64,000 nucleotides of DNA from Arthrobacter sp. ISL-72 (lineage in GTDB: Bacteria > Actinomycetota > Actinomycetes > Actinomycetales > Micrococcaceae), in assembly GCF_018613755.1 (NCBI RefSeq), contig NZ_JAGGPP010000008.1, forward strand, positions 310,001-374,000, in the 5' to 3' direction. The notes beneath the pieces were generated by a model. It was not told the origin of the DNA. It saw only the letters and a list, made by a program, of their open reading frames with translations, and made no database searches. Positions 48,765 to 58,368 of the stretch are shown here, piece after piece. Every line of letters starts with the position of its first letter. The first letter of the stretch is position 1. The position numbers and the translations under genes were made by a program.

Positions 48765-49877
48765 ATGGACTCCCACAGACGCACCACAGTAGACGAAGCA
48801 CTCCCGGAAGGGCAGGGCTTTTCCGCCGGTGCCGGCGTTGTGGGAAATCAGCTCAACGGACTCAAGCCGGCCATGGTCCAGGACGCCTTCCATACTGCCA
48901 GCGAGCGCATCCTCTCGGCCATCAACACGGTAATCGACGGCAAAGCGGAAGCTGCGAAGCTGGCCCTCACGGTGCTGCTGGCCCAAGGCCACCTGCTGCT
49001 GGAAGATGTTCCCGGAGTGGGAAAGACGCTGCTGGCGAAAACCCTGGCCCGGACCATCGACTGTTCGGTCAGCCGGATCCAGTTCACCCCGGATCTCCTG
49101 CCCTCGGACGTCACGGGTGTGTCCATCTACAACCAGGCCTCGCGGCTGTTCGAATTCCGGCCCGGCGCGGTGTTCGCCAACATCGTAATCGGCGACGAAA
49201 TCAACCGGGCCTCCGCAAAGACCCAGTCCGCCCTGCTGGAATGCATGGAGGAGCACCAGGTCACTGTGGACGGGGACTCCTACAAGCTGGATGAGCCCTT
49301 TATGGTCGTGGCCACGCAGAACCCGATTGAGATGGAAGGGACCTACCCGCTTCCGGAAGCCCAGCGGGACCGGTTCATGGCCCGGATCTCCATGGGCTAT
49401 CCGGACAAGGACTCGGAAATCGAAATGCTGGAGACGCACCAGGCGACGTCACCGCTCACGCGGGTGACCGCCGTCGTCACCTCCGCCGATGTGGCCGCGA
49501 TGATCGCCACCGTCCAGCGGGTCTACGTTTCGCAGGCCGTCAAGGAATACACCGTGTCCCTGGGGCGGGCCACGCGTGAAAGTGCCATGCTCCGCCTCGG
49601 AGCCAGTCCCCGGTCCATGCTCCAGCTGCTGCGTGCGGCGAAGGCCACCGCAGCCCTGGAGGGCCGGGAGTTCGTACTGCCCGACGACGTCGTCAGCGTC
49701 GCCGAGTCCGTGCTGGCGCACAGGATCATTCTTGACCGCAAGGCCGCCAGCACGGGTGAAACTCCGCATAGCGTGATCCGCAGCATCCTGGCGAAGCTGC
49801 CGGTGACGCAGGAGATGTCCGCGACGCCGTACCGGACCGCCGGCCAGCGCGGTCCGGACCTGCGGCACACCCGGTAG
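48765..49877 (+). CDS. MoxR-type AAA+ ATPase
   Basis: 370 aa. Walker A EDVPGVGKTLLAK, Walker B VIGDEINRASAKTQ and the MoxR segments FTPDLLPSDVTG and NPIEMEGTYPLPEAQ. ATG 48765 has GAAAGG 6 bp upstream. MoxR proteins act as chaperone-like factors together with DUF58 and transglutaminase partners, exactly the next two genes. First gene of a three-gene operon. Confidence 0.93.
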   Translation: MDSHRRTTVDEALPEGQGFSAGAGVVGNQLNGLKPAMVQDAFHTASERILSAINTVIDGKAEAAKLALTVLLAQGHLLLEDVPGVGKTLLAKTLARTIDCSVSRIQFTPDLLPSDVTGVSIYNQASRLFEFRPGAVFANIVIGDEINRASAKTQSALLECMEEHQVTVDGDSYKLDEPFMVVATQNPIEMEGTYPLPEAQRDRFMARISMGYPDKDSEIEMLETHQATSPLTRVTAVVTSADVAAMIATVQRVYVSQAVKEYTVSLGRATRESAMLRLGASPRSMLQLLRAAKATAALEGREFVLPDDVVSVAESVLAHRIILDRKAASTGETPHSVIRSILAKLPVTQEMSATPYRTAGQRGPDLRHTR

Positions 49878-49891
49878 CCGAAGGTGCCACG

Positions 49892-51283
49892 ATGGCTTTG
49901 ACGGACGCGCTCCCGGGACGCCTCTTCAGCACGCGCGGCTGGGGGCTGCTGGCTGCCGGGGTGGTTTCGTTGCTCGCCGCGCAGGTCATGGGCCGCCGGG
50001 ACCTGCTCACGCTTGGCCTCCTCCTGATTGTCCTGCCGCTGGTCTCGCTCGCCGGGATCCGCATCCTCAAACCCAGGTTCAAGGTGTACCGGGAGTTCAA
50101 CCCGGCCAGCGTGGAAACCTCCTCCACCACCACCGTGCGGCTGGCCGTGGCGCGGACCGGACCGGCCGCCGGCCAGGTGGTGATGGAGGAACACCTTCCG
50201 CCCCGCTTCGGCGAGTCGCCGGCCTTCCGGTTCCCGGCTCGCTCAGCCGTCGGCGGAACCAGCCGGTACGAGTACCACCTCCGCTCCGGCAAGCGCGGGC
50301 AGTTCGTTATCGGCCCGGTAACGGCCGAGTTCACGGACCCGTTCGGCCTCGCGCTGCACCGGCACGCCATCGACGACGGCGACACGCTCACCGTGACGCC
50401 GGCCGCCGTCGAGCTCCCCGCGACGGGGCTGGCGGGCGCACGCGGCAACGACGGCGTTACTGCGACGCGGATCCGGGCAAATCCGAGCGATGACGACGTC
50501 ATGACCCGCGAATACCGCCACGGGGATCCCATGCGCCGGGTCCACTGGCCCGCGACAGCCAGGCACGGGGAACTGATGGTGCGGCAGGAAGAATCGGTCA
50601 CCACGCCGGAGGCCACCATCATCCTGGACCAGCGGTGGTCCGTGTTTGCGCGCGGGCCCGGTGCCGCTTTTTCAGCCACCTCGGGTGAGGACGGCCACGA
50701 ACTGGTGACCAGCGACACGTTCGAATGGGCGGTTACGGCTGCCATGTCCGTCAGCGCCCATCTGGCAGAACGCAGCTACGCCCTCCGCTTCCTCGATCCA
50801 GCCGGAGAACCGGCTTTCGTGCATTCGCCCTCGGCCCCTGAACCTGAAACCGAGGAGTACGCCGGGGCCGGCGGCCTGCAGTCGATTGCGGAGAGCCTGG
50901 CCGCCATCCAGCTGTCCGGCGCGCACCATGCTCCGGCACCTGAAACGGGTCCGCATCCGTTCGACGACCGGCTCATGGATAAGCTGTCCGCCCACCGCCA
51001 AAGGGGCCCGGTCATCGCCATCCTCGGCCACCTGCAGGTGGCGGAGGCACGATCCCTGTCCGCCGCCGCAGGGTTCGGGGCCAACGCTTTCGCGATTGTC
51101 GTCACCGACCATCCGGGAGACTGTCACGCGGCCCTTGAATCGCTGCGGTCCGGCGGCTGGCGGGCCGTTGCCGTCGCCCCGCGCACGCCGGTGCCGGCGG
51201 CTTGGTCCTATTTCGACCAGCGCGATGCGGCAGCCGCCACGGCGGCCGCGGACGTTCGCCGCGGCACGGGGGTCAGCCGATGA
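49892..51283 (+). CDS. DUF58 membrane protein
   Basis: 463 aa. Two close N-terminal helices (about 12-50), then an extracellular beta-rich part (VYREFNPASVETSSTTT) and the DUF58 core REYRHGDPMRRVHWPATARHG, followed by a von-Willebrand-A-like C-terminal part with DRLMDKLSAHRQ. ATG 49892 has GAAGG 7 bp before it. It couples by ATGA to the transglutaminase gene. Role: membrane partner of the MoxR ATPase; molecular function in actinobacteria is not settled. Confidence 0.9.
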   Translation: MALTDALPGRLFSTRGWGLLAAGVVSLLAAQVMGRRDLLTLGLLLIVLPLVSLAGIRILKPRFKVYREFNPASVETSSTTTVRLAVARTGPAAGQVVMEEHLPPRFGESPAFRFPARSAVGGTSRYEYHLRSGKRGQFVIGPVTAEFTDPFGLALHRHAIDDGDTLTVTPAAVELPATGLAGARGNDGVTATRIRANPSDDDVMTREYRHGDPMRRVHWPATARHGELMVRQEESVTTPEATIILDQRWSVFARGPGAAFSATSGEDGHELVTSDTFEWAVTAAMSVSAHLAERSYALRFLDPAGEPAFVHSPSAPEPETEEYAGAGGLQSIAESLAAIQLSGAHHAPAPETGPHPFDDRLMDKLSAHRQRGPVIAILGHLQVAEARSLSAAAGFGANAFAIVVTDHPGDCHAALESLRSGGWRAVAVAPRTPVPAAWSYFDQRDAAAATAAADVRRGTGVSR

Positions 51284-53784
51284 CCGTGACTCCCCACCGG
51301 CATTCCGGTCCGGGTCCGGAAACCGACCGCACACCCGAAGTCCTGGCCCCGTCACAGGCACCGGCGGGCGGGTGGCGCCGCGCCGGGGCGCAGCCATGGG
51401 TCATGGCGGCCGCAGTCGCCCTGGCGGTAGCGGGCGCCGCCCTTTCCCTGAACGGGGTCCTGCGCGGGTGGGTCTGGTATCCCCCGGTGCTGACCACGGT
51501 ATTCGTTGTCGCCCTGGCCATTGCCGCCTTAAGGGCGCTGCGGGCACAGCCCTTCCTCGTGGCGCTGGGCGGCTTTGCCTCCCTGGTCTGCATCCTGACG
51601 TTTACTTTCTTCCGCAGGGACAGCATCGCGGGTTTCATCCCCTCCGCGGAAACCATGGACTCACTGGGCAGGTACCTGCGCCGAGCCAGCGAAACGGTCC
51701 TCGCCGAGAGCTCCCCGGTTGCGCCCAACGCCGGCATTGTCCTGGTCACGTGCGCAGTCCTTGGCCTGGTGGTCATCCTGGTCGACGCCCTCGCCGTGCC
51801 GCTGGCCCTGCCGGCGACCAGCGGCCTCGGGCTGCTGGCTATCCTGGTGGTCCCGGCGATGGTCAAACCGCAGAGCGTCGGGCCGTGGGGCTTCGCCGCT
51901 GCGGCCGCCGGCTACCTGATGATCCTTGCCTGCAGCCAGTGGTTCTCACCGGATAACGGCACTACTGCCGACACAGCCCGCAATCCGGGACAGTTCCGCC
52001 GCGCGGCAATGACGGGAGGCGTGGCCCTGGTGGTCACGCTCCTCCTCCCCCTCGCCATCCCCGGCTTTGACCAAGGCACGTTCCCGCAGGGCTCCCGGTT
52101 GAATCCGTGGGGTTCGTCCACGGGCCTGAACCCCATGATCAGTCTGGGCAACAGCCTCCGCAGTCCCTCCGGTGACGGGCGCATCACGTATGCCACCAGC
52201 GCCAGCCGTCCCCCGTACCTGCGGTCCGTCACGGTGGACCGGTTTGACGGCGAATCCTGGTCGCCGGACGACCGCGACGGTTCCCGCCGCGTGGGGGTTG
52301 GCCGGATGGACTCCGGGAACGAGATCCTCGCTGACGAGCAGGTCCGGCAGGTCACGGCGATCAACACGGGCCGATTCACCAGCCCCTACCTGCCCGTGCC
52401 GTACGCTCCGGACGCGGTCAACGGCCTGGACGGCCGGTGGAGTTGGGACCCGGCGACGTTGAGCATCAAGGGCGTGGACACCAACTCGCGCAACCAGCAG
52501 TACGTGGTGCAGTCCACCGCGCCCAGGCTCACCCCCGAACTGCTGTCCCGGTCCTCCTCGCCGGTGCGCGGGATCTCTGAGGAATTCGTCCGTCCGCCAA
52601 ATAACGTGCCGGACATTGTGCGCACAACGGCGGATACCGTGACCCAGGGAAGCCAGACGGCCTATGCCAAGGCAATGGCCATCCAGAACTATCTCCGGTC
52701 GATGGAGTTCACGTACTCGCTGCAGTCCCCGGTCCAAGGCGGCTACGACGGCAACGGACTCTCCGTCCTCGCGGACTTCCTGACGCAGAAAAGCGGATAC
52801 TGCATCCATTTCGCCTCAGCCATGGCCGTGATGGCCCGGCTCGAAGGAATTCCCAGCCGCATCGCCGTGGGGTACGCCCCGGGCCGGTCCACTGGCGCCT
52901 CTGTTTCGGTTCCCGGGCAAGGTGCGCTGACTGAATACGAAGTTGACTCCCGGGACGCGCACGCCTGGCCGGAACTCTACTTCCAGGGCCTCGGCTGGGT
53001 CGCCTTTGAACCGACCCCTTCACGCGGAGTGGTGCCGGATTACGCATCGCAGGCCTCCAGCGCAGGCGCCAGCACCAACGAAAACAACGACGACCTCATC
53101 CCCTCCAACGGCGCCACCCCCGGGCCGACACCAAGCGCGGCACCGGCTCCGCTGCCGGGACTGGACGCGGCCGGCGCTCCCAGGCACCCGCTGACCCTGC
53201 CGCTTTACGGGGCCGCCGGCGCCCTCCTCCTGGCCCTGATCACCGCATCGCCGCGGATGGTTCGCACCGGGCTGCGGAGCCGACGACTCAAAGGGAACCA
53301 GTCCACCGGCACCGTCACGGCCGCGGCGGCCTGGGCCGAGCTGCGGGACCTGGCAACCGACTATGGCCTGGCTCCGGGCCTCAGCGAAACACCCCGGCAC
53401 TTTTCCCGCCGGCTTCGCGGATCAGGCGCGCTGGGCGAGCCGGATGGAACGGACGACGCCGCCGCTCGGGCGGTCGCCTCGCTCACCGCAGACTTTGAAC
53501 GCCTCCAGTACGGCCGGCCGGCTGAGCGCGTTGACGGGGCAGCTCCGGCCGGTCCCTCAGCGGCGGACAGGATCGCCCGGGTTCAGGCATCGCTTCGCAG
53601 GCATTCGCGCCGTCCCCGGCGGTTGCGGGCGGAGTGGTTGCCGCCGTCGGTCATGAATCGCTGGGGGCAAATAGTCTCGCTGCCCTTCCGGTCCATTGCG
53701 CATGCCGTCGGCATACCGGCGCAGGCCGCCGCGCGGTCCTGGCGGACGGTGCGCGACGGCCTGCGGCGGCTGCGGCAGGGCTAG
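51280..53784 (+). CDS. Membrane transglutaminase-like protein (TgpA type)
   Basis: 834 aa from ATG 51280. About six N-terminal helices (DUF3488), a large external transglutaminase-like domain, then one helix near 640-660 and a cytosolic DUF4129-like tail. Catalytic Cys in KSGYCIHFASAM and His in RDAHAWPELYF are present; the third position reads FEPTPS with Glu where Asp is more usual. Substrate is unknown; related proteins are essential envelope enzymes in some bacteria. Third gene of the moxR operon. Confidence 0.9.
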   Translation: MTVTPHRHSGPGPETDRTPEVLAPSQAPAGGWRRAGAQPWVMAAAVALAVAGAALSLNGVLRGWVWYPPVLTTVFVVALAIAALRALRAQPFLVALGGFASLVCILTFTFFRRDSIAGFIPSAETMDSLGRYLRRASETVLAESSPVAPNAGIVLVTCAVLGLVVILVDALAVPLALPATSGLGLLAILVVPAMVKPQSVGPWGFAAAAAGYLMILACSQWFSPDNGTTADTARNPGQFRRAAMTGGVALVVTLLLPLAIPGFDQGTFPQGSRLNPWGSSTGLNPMISLGNSLRSPSGDGRITYATSASRPPYLRSVTVDRFDGESWSPDDRDGSRRVGVGRMDSGNEILADEQVRQVTAINTGRFTSPYLPVPYAPDAVNGLDGRWSWDPATLSIKGVDTNSRNQQYVVQSTAPRLTPELLSRSSSPVRGISEEFVRPPNNVPDIVRTTADTVTQGSQTAYAKAMAIQNYLRSMEFTYSLQSPVQGGYDGNGLSVLADFLTQKSGYCIHFASAMAVMARLEGIPSRIAVGYAPGRSTGASVSVPGQGALTEYEVDSRDAHAWPELYFQGLGWVAFEPTPSRGVVPDYASQASSAGASTNENNDDLIPSNGATPGPTPSAAPAPLPGLDAAGAPRHPLTLPLYGAAGALLLALITASPRMVRTGLRSRRLKGNQSTGTVTAAAAWAELRDLATDYGLAPGLSETPRHFSRRLRGSGALGEPDGTDDAAARAVASLTADFERLQYGRPAERVDGAAPAGPSAADRIARVQASLRRHSRRPRRLRAEWLPPSVMNRWGQIVSLPFRSIAHAVGIPAQAAARSWRTVRDGLRRLRQG

Positions 53785-53802
53785 CATGCCGGCATTTCCT
53801 CA

Positions 53803-53819
53803 GCTGCGGAATTCGCAGC
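53803..53819. terminator. Short hairpin between convergent genes
   Basis: GCTGCG / CGCAGC with GAATT loop, 19 bp after the transglutaminase stop and 7 bp from the aldehyde dehydrogenase stop. Weak, no T-run. Confidence 0.35.
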
Positions 53820-53825
53820 AGCCAA

Positions 53826-55328
53826 CTACTGGTCGGCGTAGGGGTCGGCGATGCCAATGTACTGGGTGTAGAGGTACTCCTCGATTCCCTCCAGGCCGCC
53901 TTCGCGGCCCAGGCCGGACTGCTTGACGCCGCCGAACGGTGCCGCGGCGTTGGAGACGACACCGGCGTTCAGTCCGAGCATGCCGGTCTCGAGCCGTTCA
54001 CCCATCCGGATGCCGCGGTTCAGGTCCCTGGTGAAGACATAGGCCACCAGGCCGTACTCGGTGTTGTTCGCCAGGCGAATAGCTTCATCCTCGCTGTCGA
54101 AAGTGATGATCGGCGCGACGGGACCGAAGATTTCCTCGGACAGGATCCTGGTGCCCTCGGTGACACCCTTGAGGATGGTTGGCTGGTAGAAGTACCCCGG
54201 CCCGTCCACCGGGGCGCCGCCGGCCACGGCCACGGCACCGGAAGCCACCGCGTCGGATACCAGTTCGTGGACCTTGTCCCGGCTCTTCGCATCGATCAGC
54301 GGGCCCACCTTGGACTCCGGTTCGGTGCCGCGGGCGGTGGTCATCTCGCCCATCTTCGCGGCGAACTTCTCCGCGAACTCGTCAGCGACGGATTCGTGCA
54401 CGATGAACCGGTTGGCCGCGGTGCAGGCCTCCCCCATGTTCCGCAGCTTCGCCAGCATAGCCCCGGCCACGGCAGCATCGATGTCGGCGTCCTCGAACAC
54501 CACGAACGGGGCGTTTCCACCGAGCTCCATCGAGGTCCGCAGCACCGTCTCCGATGCGTCCGACAGCAGGCGCCGGCCCACCTCGGTGGAACCGGTGAAG
54601 GACAGTTTGCGCAAACGCTGGTCCTTGACCAGCGGACCGGTGGTGGCACCGGCGGTGGACGTCGGAATGACGTTCAGGACACCGGCGGGCAGGCCGGCTT
54701 CCTGCATCACGGCTGCGAACAGCTGGGACGTCAGCGGTGTCAGGTTCGCGGACTTGAGCACCATGGTGCAGCCTGCGGCGACGGCCGGGGCGATCTTGCG
54801 GGTGGCCATGGCCAGCGGGAAGTTCCACGGCGTGATCAGCAGGCACGGGCCCACTGGCTTCTTGGTGACCAGCAGCCGGGACTTCCCGTCCGGGGACACC
54901 GAGTAGCGGCCGAATGCACGGACGGCTTCCTCGGAGAACCACCGCAAGAACTCGGCGCCATAGGTGACCTCGCCGCGGGCCTCGGCCAGCGGCTTGCCCA
55001 TCTCCAGGGTCATCAGCAGCGCGAAGTCCTCCGCCCGAGCCGTGACCAGCTCAAACGCCCGGCGCAGGATCTCCCCGCGCTCACGGGCCGGGACCTTGGC
55101 CCAGGAATCCTGTGCAGCAGCAGCCGCGTCCAAAGCGGCCATGCCGTCCTCGGGGCCGGCGTCAGCAATGCTGAGCAGGACCTTGCCCGTTGCCGGATCC
55201 TCGACGTCGAAAGTCTTCCCGGACGCGGCCGGGCGCCATTCGCCGTTGATCAGCAGGCCGGTGGGAACAGAGGCCAGCAGCTCGCTCTCACGCTCCGCAG
55301 AAACAGTGGGCTGTGCAGTTACAGTCAC
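53826..55328 (-). CDS. gabD: Succinate-semialdehyde dehydrogenase type aldehyde dehydrogenase
   Basis: 500 aa from GTG 55328, which has GAGGGAG 6 bp upstream; the frame extends 46 codons further without support. Family features: WNFPLAMATRKIAPAVAAGC, SFTGSTEVGRRLL, catalytic Glu in SMELGGNAPFVV and Cys in GEACTAANRFIV, and EEIFGPVAPI. It oxidises succinate semialdehyde (or a related short aldehyde) to the acid with NAD(P). No GABA transaminase is adjacent, so the physiological substrate is an inference. Confidence 0.87.
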   Translation of the reverse strand: MTVTAQPTVSAERESELLASVPTGLLINGEWRPAASGKTFDVEDPATGKVLLSIADAGPEDGMAALDAAAAAQDSWAKVPARERGEILRRAFELVTARAEDFALLMTLEMGKPLAEARGEVTYGAEFLRWFSEEAVRAFGRYSVSPDGKSRLLVTKKPVGPCLLITPWNFPLAMATRKIAPAVAAGCTMVLKSANLTPLTSQLFAAVMQEAGLPAGVLNVIPTSTAGATTGPLVKDQRLRKLSFTGSTEVGRRLLSDASETVLRTSMELGGNAPFVVFEDADIDAAVAGAMLAKLRNMGEACTAANRFIVHESVADEFAEKFAAKMGEMTTARGTEPESKVGPLIDAKSRDKVHELVSDAVASGAVAVAGGAPVDGPGYFYQPTILKGVTEGTRILSEEIFGPVAPIITFDSEDEAIRLANNTEYGLVAYVFTRDLNRGIRMGERLETGMLGLNAGVVSNAAAPFGGVKQSGLGREGGLEGIEEYLYTQYIGIADPYADQ

Positions 55329-55482
55329 GATGACTCCCTCGTCAGCAATTGGGGTTTGAATGGGTTCAGCTCTCGGCTGCTTTAAAGCCACGGTACTGCT
55401 GTGGCTTCCGGAGCGTCTATGCATGCGCGCACTATGCTCTTCGGCCTTCGCTGTGCAGCTGCACAAGCGGTGAAGAGGCTAG

Positions 55483-56478
55483 CTAGCGGGCGGCCAGCAC
55501 TGCTGAATAGAGCTCACGCTTGCTGACTTTGGCATCTTCCGCCACCGCAGCGACGGCCTCCTTGAGCCGGATTCCCTGCGCCATCAGGCCGTTCACGGCC
55601 GCAACGTGGTCCTCTGGCTTACCGGGCTCACGTTCAGGCGCTCCGCCCACCACCACGGCGATTTCTCCGCGCACCTCGTTTTGCTCCGCCCACTGCAGCA
55701 GGGTGCTCAGCGGGCCCCGGATGACCTCTTCATAGGTTTTGGTGAGCTCACGGCATACGGCGGCAGGACGGTCCGCGCCGAAGCGCTCGCGAAGCGCGCG
55801 AAGCATCGGTTCCAGCCGGTGGGGCGCTTCAAAGAACACCATGGTCCTGCGTTCGGCGTCGAGCTCGGAGAGCCGGGATGCGCGTTCGCCCGCCTTGCGG
55901 GGAAGGAAGCCTTCAAAGCAGAACCGGTCCGTTGGAAGGCCGGAGAGAGCCAGGGCTGTCAGGACCGCGGATGGCCCGGGTACTGCCGTGACAGTCAGGC
56001 CAGCGGCTACTGCCCCTTCAACAAGGCGGAAGCCCGGATCCGAGACGGCCGGCATTCCGGCGTCGGTCACCATCACGATGGTTTTCCCGGCCCGTACCTG
56101 GTCCAGGAGTTCCGCCGTCTTTGCCGCTTCGTTGTGCTCGTGGTAGCTGATCACCCGCCCACCCACGGTAATGCCGAGGTTCTGCACCAGCCGGTGCAGG
56201 CGCCGGGTGTCCTCGGCGGCAACGATGTCAGCCGTGGTGAGGAGCTCAACCAGCCGGGGCGAGGCATCGCCGACGTTCCCGATGGGGGTCGCGGCCAGCA
56301 CGATCCTGCCCGGGCCTCCTGCCGCGGAGCGGGCCGCCGGTTCCCCGGCCAGCGTCAAAGACTCCTCTGCGGCACCCGCCGCAGGGGACAGTGTCGCGGC
56401 CGGCGTCGAACCTGGTTCTGCGGAAGTGCTGGCGTCATCGGAGCCGCTGGCGCGGGAAGTATTTTGTTGGTGATTCAC
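55483..56478 (-). CDS. rsmI: 16S rRNA (cytidine1402-2'-O)-methyltransferase
   Basis: 331 aa. After a disordered N-terminal tail of about 60 residues comes the tetrapyrrole-methylase fold: VLAATPIGNVGDASPR, EDTRRLHRL, VTDAGMPAVSDPG, VPGPSAVLTAL and GFLPRK. It methylates the ribose of C1402 in 16S rRNA. Divergent from pmt with 46 bp between; the rsmI-pmt pair is conserved in actinobacteria, including Mycobacterium. Some of the N-terminal tail may not be translated if a later start is used. Confidence 0.94.
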   Translation of the reverse strand: MNHQQNTSRASGSDDASTSAEPGSTPAATLSPAAGAAEESLTLAGEPAARSAAGGPGRIVLAATPIGNVGDASPRLVELLTTADIVAAEDTRRLHRLVQNLGITVGGRVISYHEHNEAAKTAELLDQVRAGKTIVMVTDAGMPAVSDPGFRLVEGAVAAGLTVTAVPGPSAVLTALALSGLPTDRFCFEGFLPRKAGERASRLSELDAERRTMVFFEAPHRLEPMLRALRERFGADRPAAVCRELTKTYEEVIRGPLSTLLQWAEQNEVRGEIAVVVGGAPEREPGKPEDHVAAVNGLMAQGIRLKEAVAAVAEDAKVSKRELYSAVLAAR

Positions 56479-56524
56479 TTGACCAGCCTACTGCTGGCAG
56501 GCTCTCCCAGCGCCAAAAGGTAGC

Positions 56525-58240
56525 ATGGGGCTCGTGACGCAGACCTCCGTACCACCTCTCGAGGCCGACTCAGCCAACCCGGAGCAGCCGCCTACCGGGG
56601 CAGCGGGCCGCAACCTCGAGGGGCACCAGTGGGTCCGCCGGCCGCGGGAGGCGTTCACCGAAAGCGCCCTGCAGGAGCGGCTCCTCGGAAGCATCCGGAG
56701 CTGGCTGGACTACCCGCCGTCGCTGCGGCTGTGGTTCTGGCTCATTCCAGGCATCACGGCGGCGATCGGCGGCATCCTTCGCTTTGTCCGCCTCGAGACT
56801 CCCCGCAGCCTGGTGTTCGATGAGACGTACTACGTTAAGGACGGCTACTCGTTGCTGGTCAGCGGCTATGAGCGCAACTGGCCGGACAAGGCCAACGAAT
56901 CCTTCACGGCAGGGAATCCCGGGGTCATCCTCTCCTCCCCCGAGTACGTTGTGCACCCGCCGGTGGGCAAGTGGATGATCGCCGCGGGAATGTGGCTGTT
57001 CGGCCCCGATAATCCCCTTAGCTGGCGGTTCAGCGCAGCGCTCACCGGAACGCTGTCCATCCTCCTGGTCTCCCTGATCGCGCAAAAACTCTTCCACTCC
57101 CTGACGCTCGGGGCTGTTGCGGGCCTTCTGCTGGCCGTGGACGGCCATCACCTGGTGATGTCCAGGACTTCACTGCTGGACATCTTCCTGATGTTCTGGA
57201 TCCTCGCAGCGTTCGGCGCGCTCCTGATGGACCGCGACGACGGCCGACGGCGTCTGGCAGCCAGGTTGGCGCGGCAGTCCGCGGCCGGCACGTCGGGCAT
57301 GCCTTCCGTGACACAGTTGATTTCCGGGCCCTGGCTCGGTATCCGCTGGTGGCGTGTTGCGGCCGGAATCTGCCTGGGCCTTGCTGTGGGAACCAAGTGG
57401 TCCGCGTTGTTCTTCATGGCGGGCTTCGGACTGCTGACCGTCTTCTGGGACCTGAGCGCCCGCCGGATCGCGGGAATCCGGGGCTGGATCAGCGGCGGCA
57501 TCATCAAGGACGGGATTCCCGCCTTCCTCAGCATCGTGCCCGTCGCGGTCCTGGTGTACGTTTCCACGTGGGCCGGCTGGTTCCAGTCGAAGGATGCGTA
57601 CTTCCGTCATTGGGCCGACACCAATCCTTCCGCCGAGTGGGGCTGGCTCCCGGGACCGCTGCGGTCATTGGCCCACTACCACCTCGAGGCGTACAAGTTC
57701 CATCAGGGACTCAGCTCCGACCACCCCTATGAAGCCAGCGCCTGGAGCTGGCTGGTGATGGGGCGCCCCACCTCGTTCTTCTACGAATCCCCCAAGGAGG
57801 GAAGCCCGGGCTGCGACGTTGCCAGCTGCACCTCGGCCATTCTCTCGGTGGGCAATCCCCTGATCTGGTGGGGTGCCACAGTTTCGCTGGTCATCCTGCT
57901 GTTCTGGTGGGCGGGGCGCCGCGACTGGCGCGCCGGTGCCATCCTCGCCGGGCTCGGTGCCGGCTACCTCCCCTGGTTCATGTACCCGGAACGCACCATG
58001 TTCACCTTCTATGCCGTGTCGTTTGAACCATTCCTGGTACTTGCCCTGACTTACTGCCTGGGCCTGGTCCTCGGACGGCGGTCGGAGCCGCTGTGGCGCC
58101 GGCGGTCCGGCCTGTACCTCGTGGCCATGTTTGTGGCCGGTGCGGTGCTGCTCTCGGCATTCTTCTACCCCATCTGGACCGCGGAAATCATCCCCTACCA
58201 GGACTGGCGGTTCCGGATGTGGATGCCGTCCTGGATCTAG
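56525..58240 (+). CDS. pmt: Protein O-mannosyltransferase (GT39)
   Basis: 571 aa, about 10-11 membrane helices. ATG 56525 has AAGG 6 bp upstream. The catalytic acidic pair is in LVFDETYYVKDGYSL (first external loop); VHPPVGKWMIAAG, VGTKWSALFF and the C-terminal FYPIWTAE and RMWMPSWI blocks are typical of actinobacterial Pmt. It transfers mannose from polyprenyl-phosphate mannose to Ser/Thr of proteins during Sec export. Pro/Ala/Ser/Thr-rich exported proteins in this window, such as the lipoprotein at 13314, are possible substrates. Confidence 0.94.
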   Translation: MGLVTQTSVPPLEADSANPEQPPTGAAGRNLEGHQWVRRPREAFTESALQERLLGSIRSWLDYPPSLRLWFWLIPGITAAIGGILRFVRLETPRSLVFDETYYVKDGYSLLVSGYERNWPDKANESFTAGNPGVILSSPEYVVHPPVGKWMIAAGMWLFGPDNPLSWRFSAALTGTLSILLVSLIAQKLFHSLTLGAVAGLLLAVDGHHLVMSRTSLLDIFLMFWILAAFGALLMDRDDGRRRLAARLARQSAAGTSGMPSVTQLISGPWLGIRWWRVAAGICLGLAVGTKWSALFFMAGFGLLTVFWDLSARRIAGIRGWISGGIIKDGIPAFLSIVPVAVLVYVSTWAGWFQSKDAYFRHWADTNPSAEWGWLPGPLRSLAHYHLEAYKFHQGLSSDHPYEASAWSWLVMGRPTSFFYESPKEGSPGCDVASCTSAILSVGNPLIWWGATVSLVILLFWWAGRRDWRAGAILAGLGAGYLPWFMYPERTMFTFYAVSFEPFLVLALTYCLGLVLGRRSEPLWRRRSGLYLVAMFVAGAVLLSAFFYPIWTAEIIPYQDWRFRMWMPSWI

Positions 58241-58368
58241 GGCAGGATTGCTAAGGGGCCGCGGACGACCCCGCCGCAGGCAACGGCGCCGCAGGCAAGC
58301 CGCTGCAGGCAAACGCGGCAAACGGGGCACACCGAAATCGAATCACGGATCCGGAACGGAGACTGGCA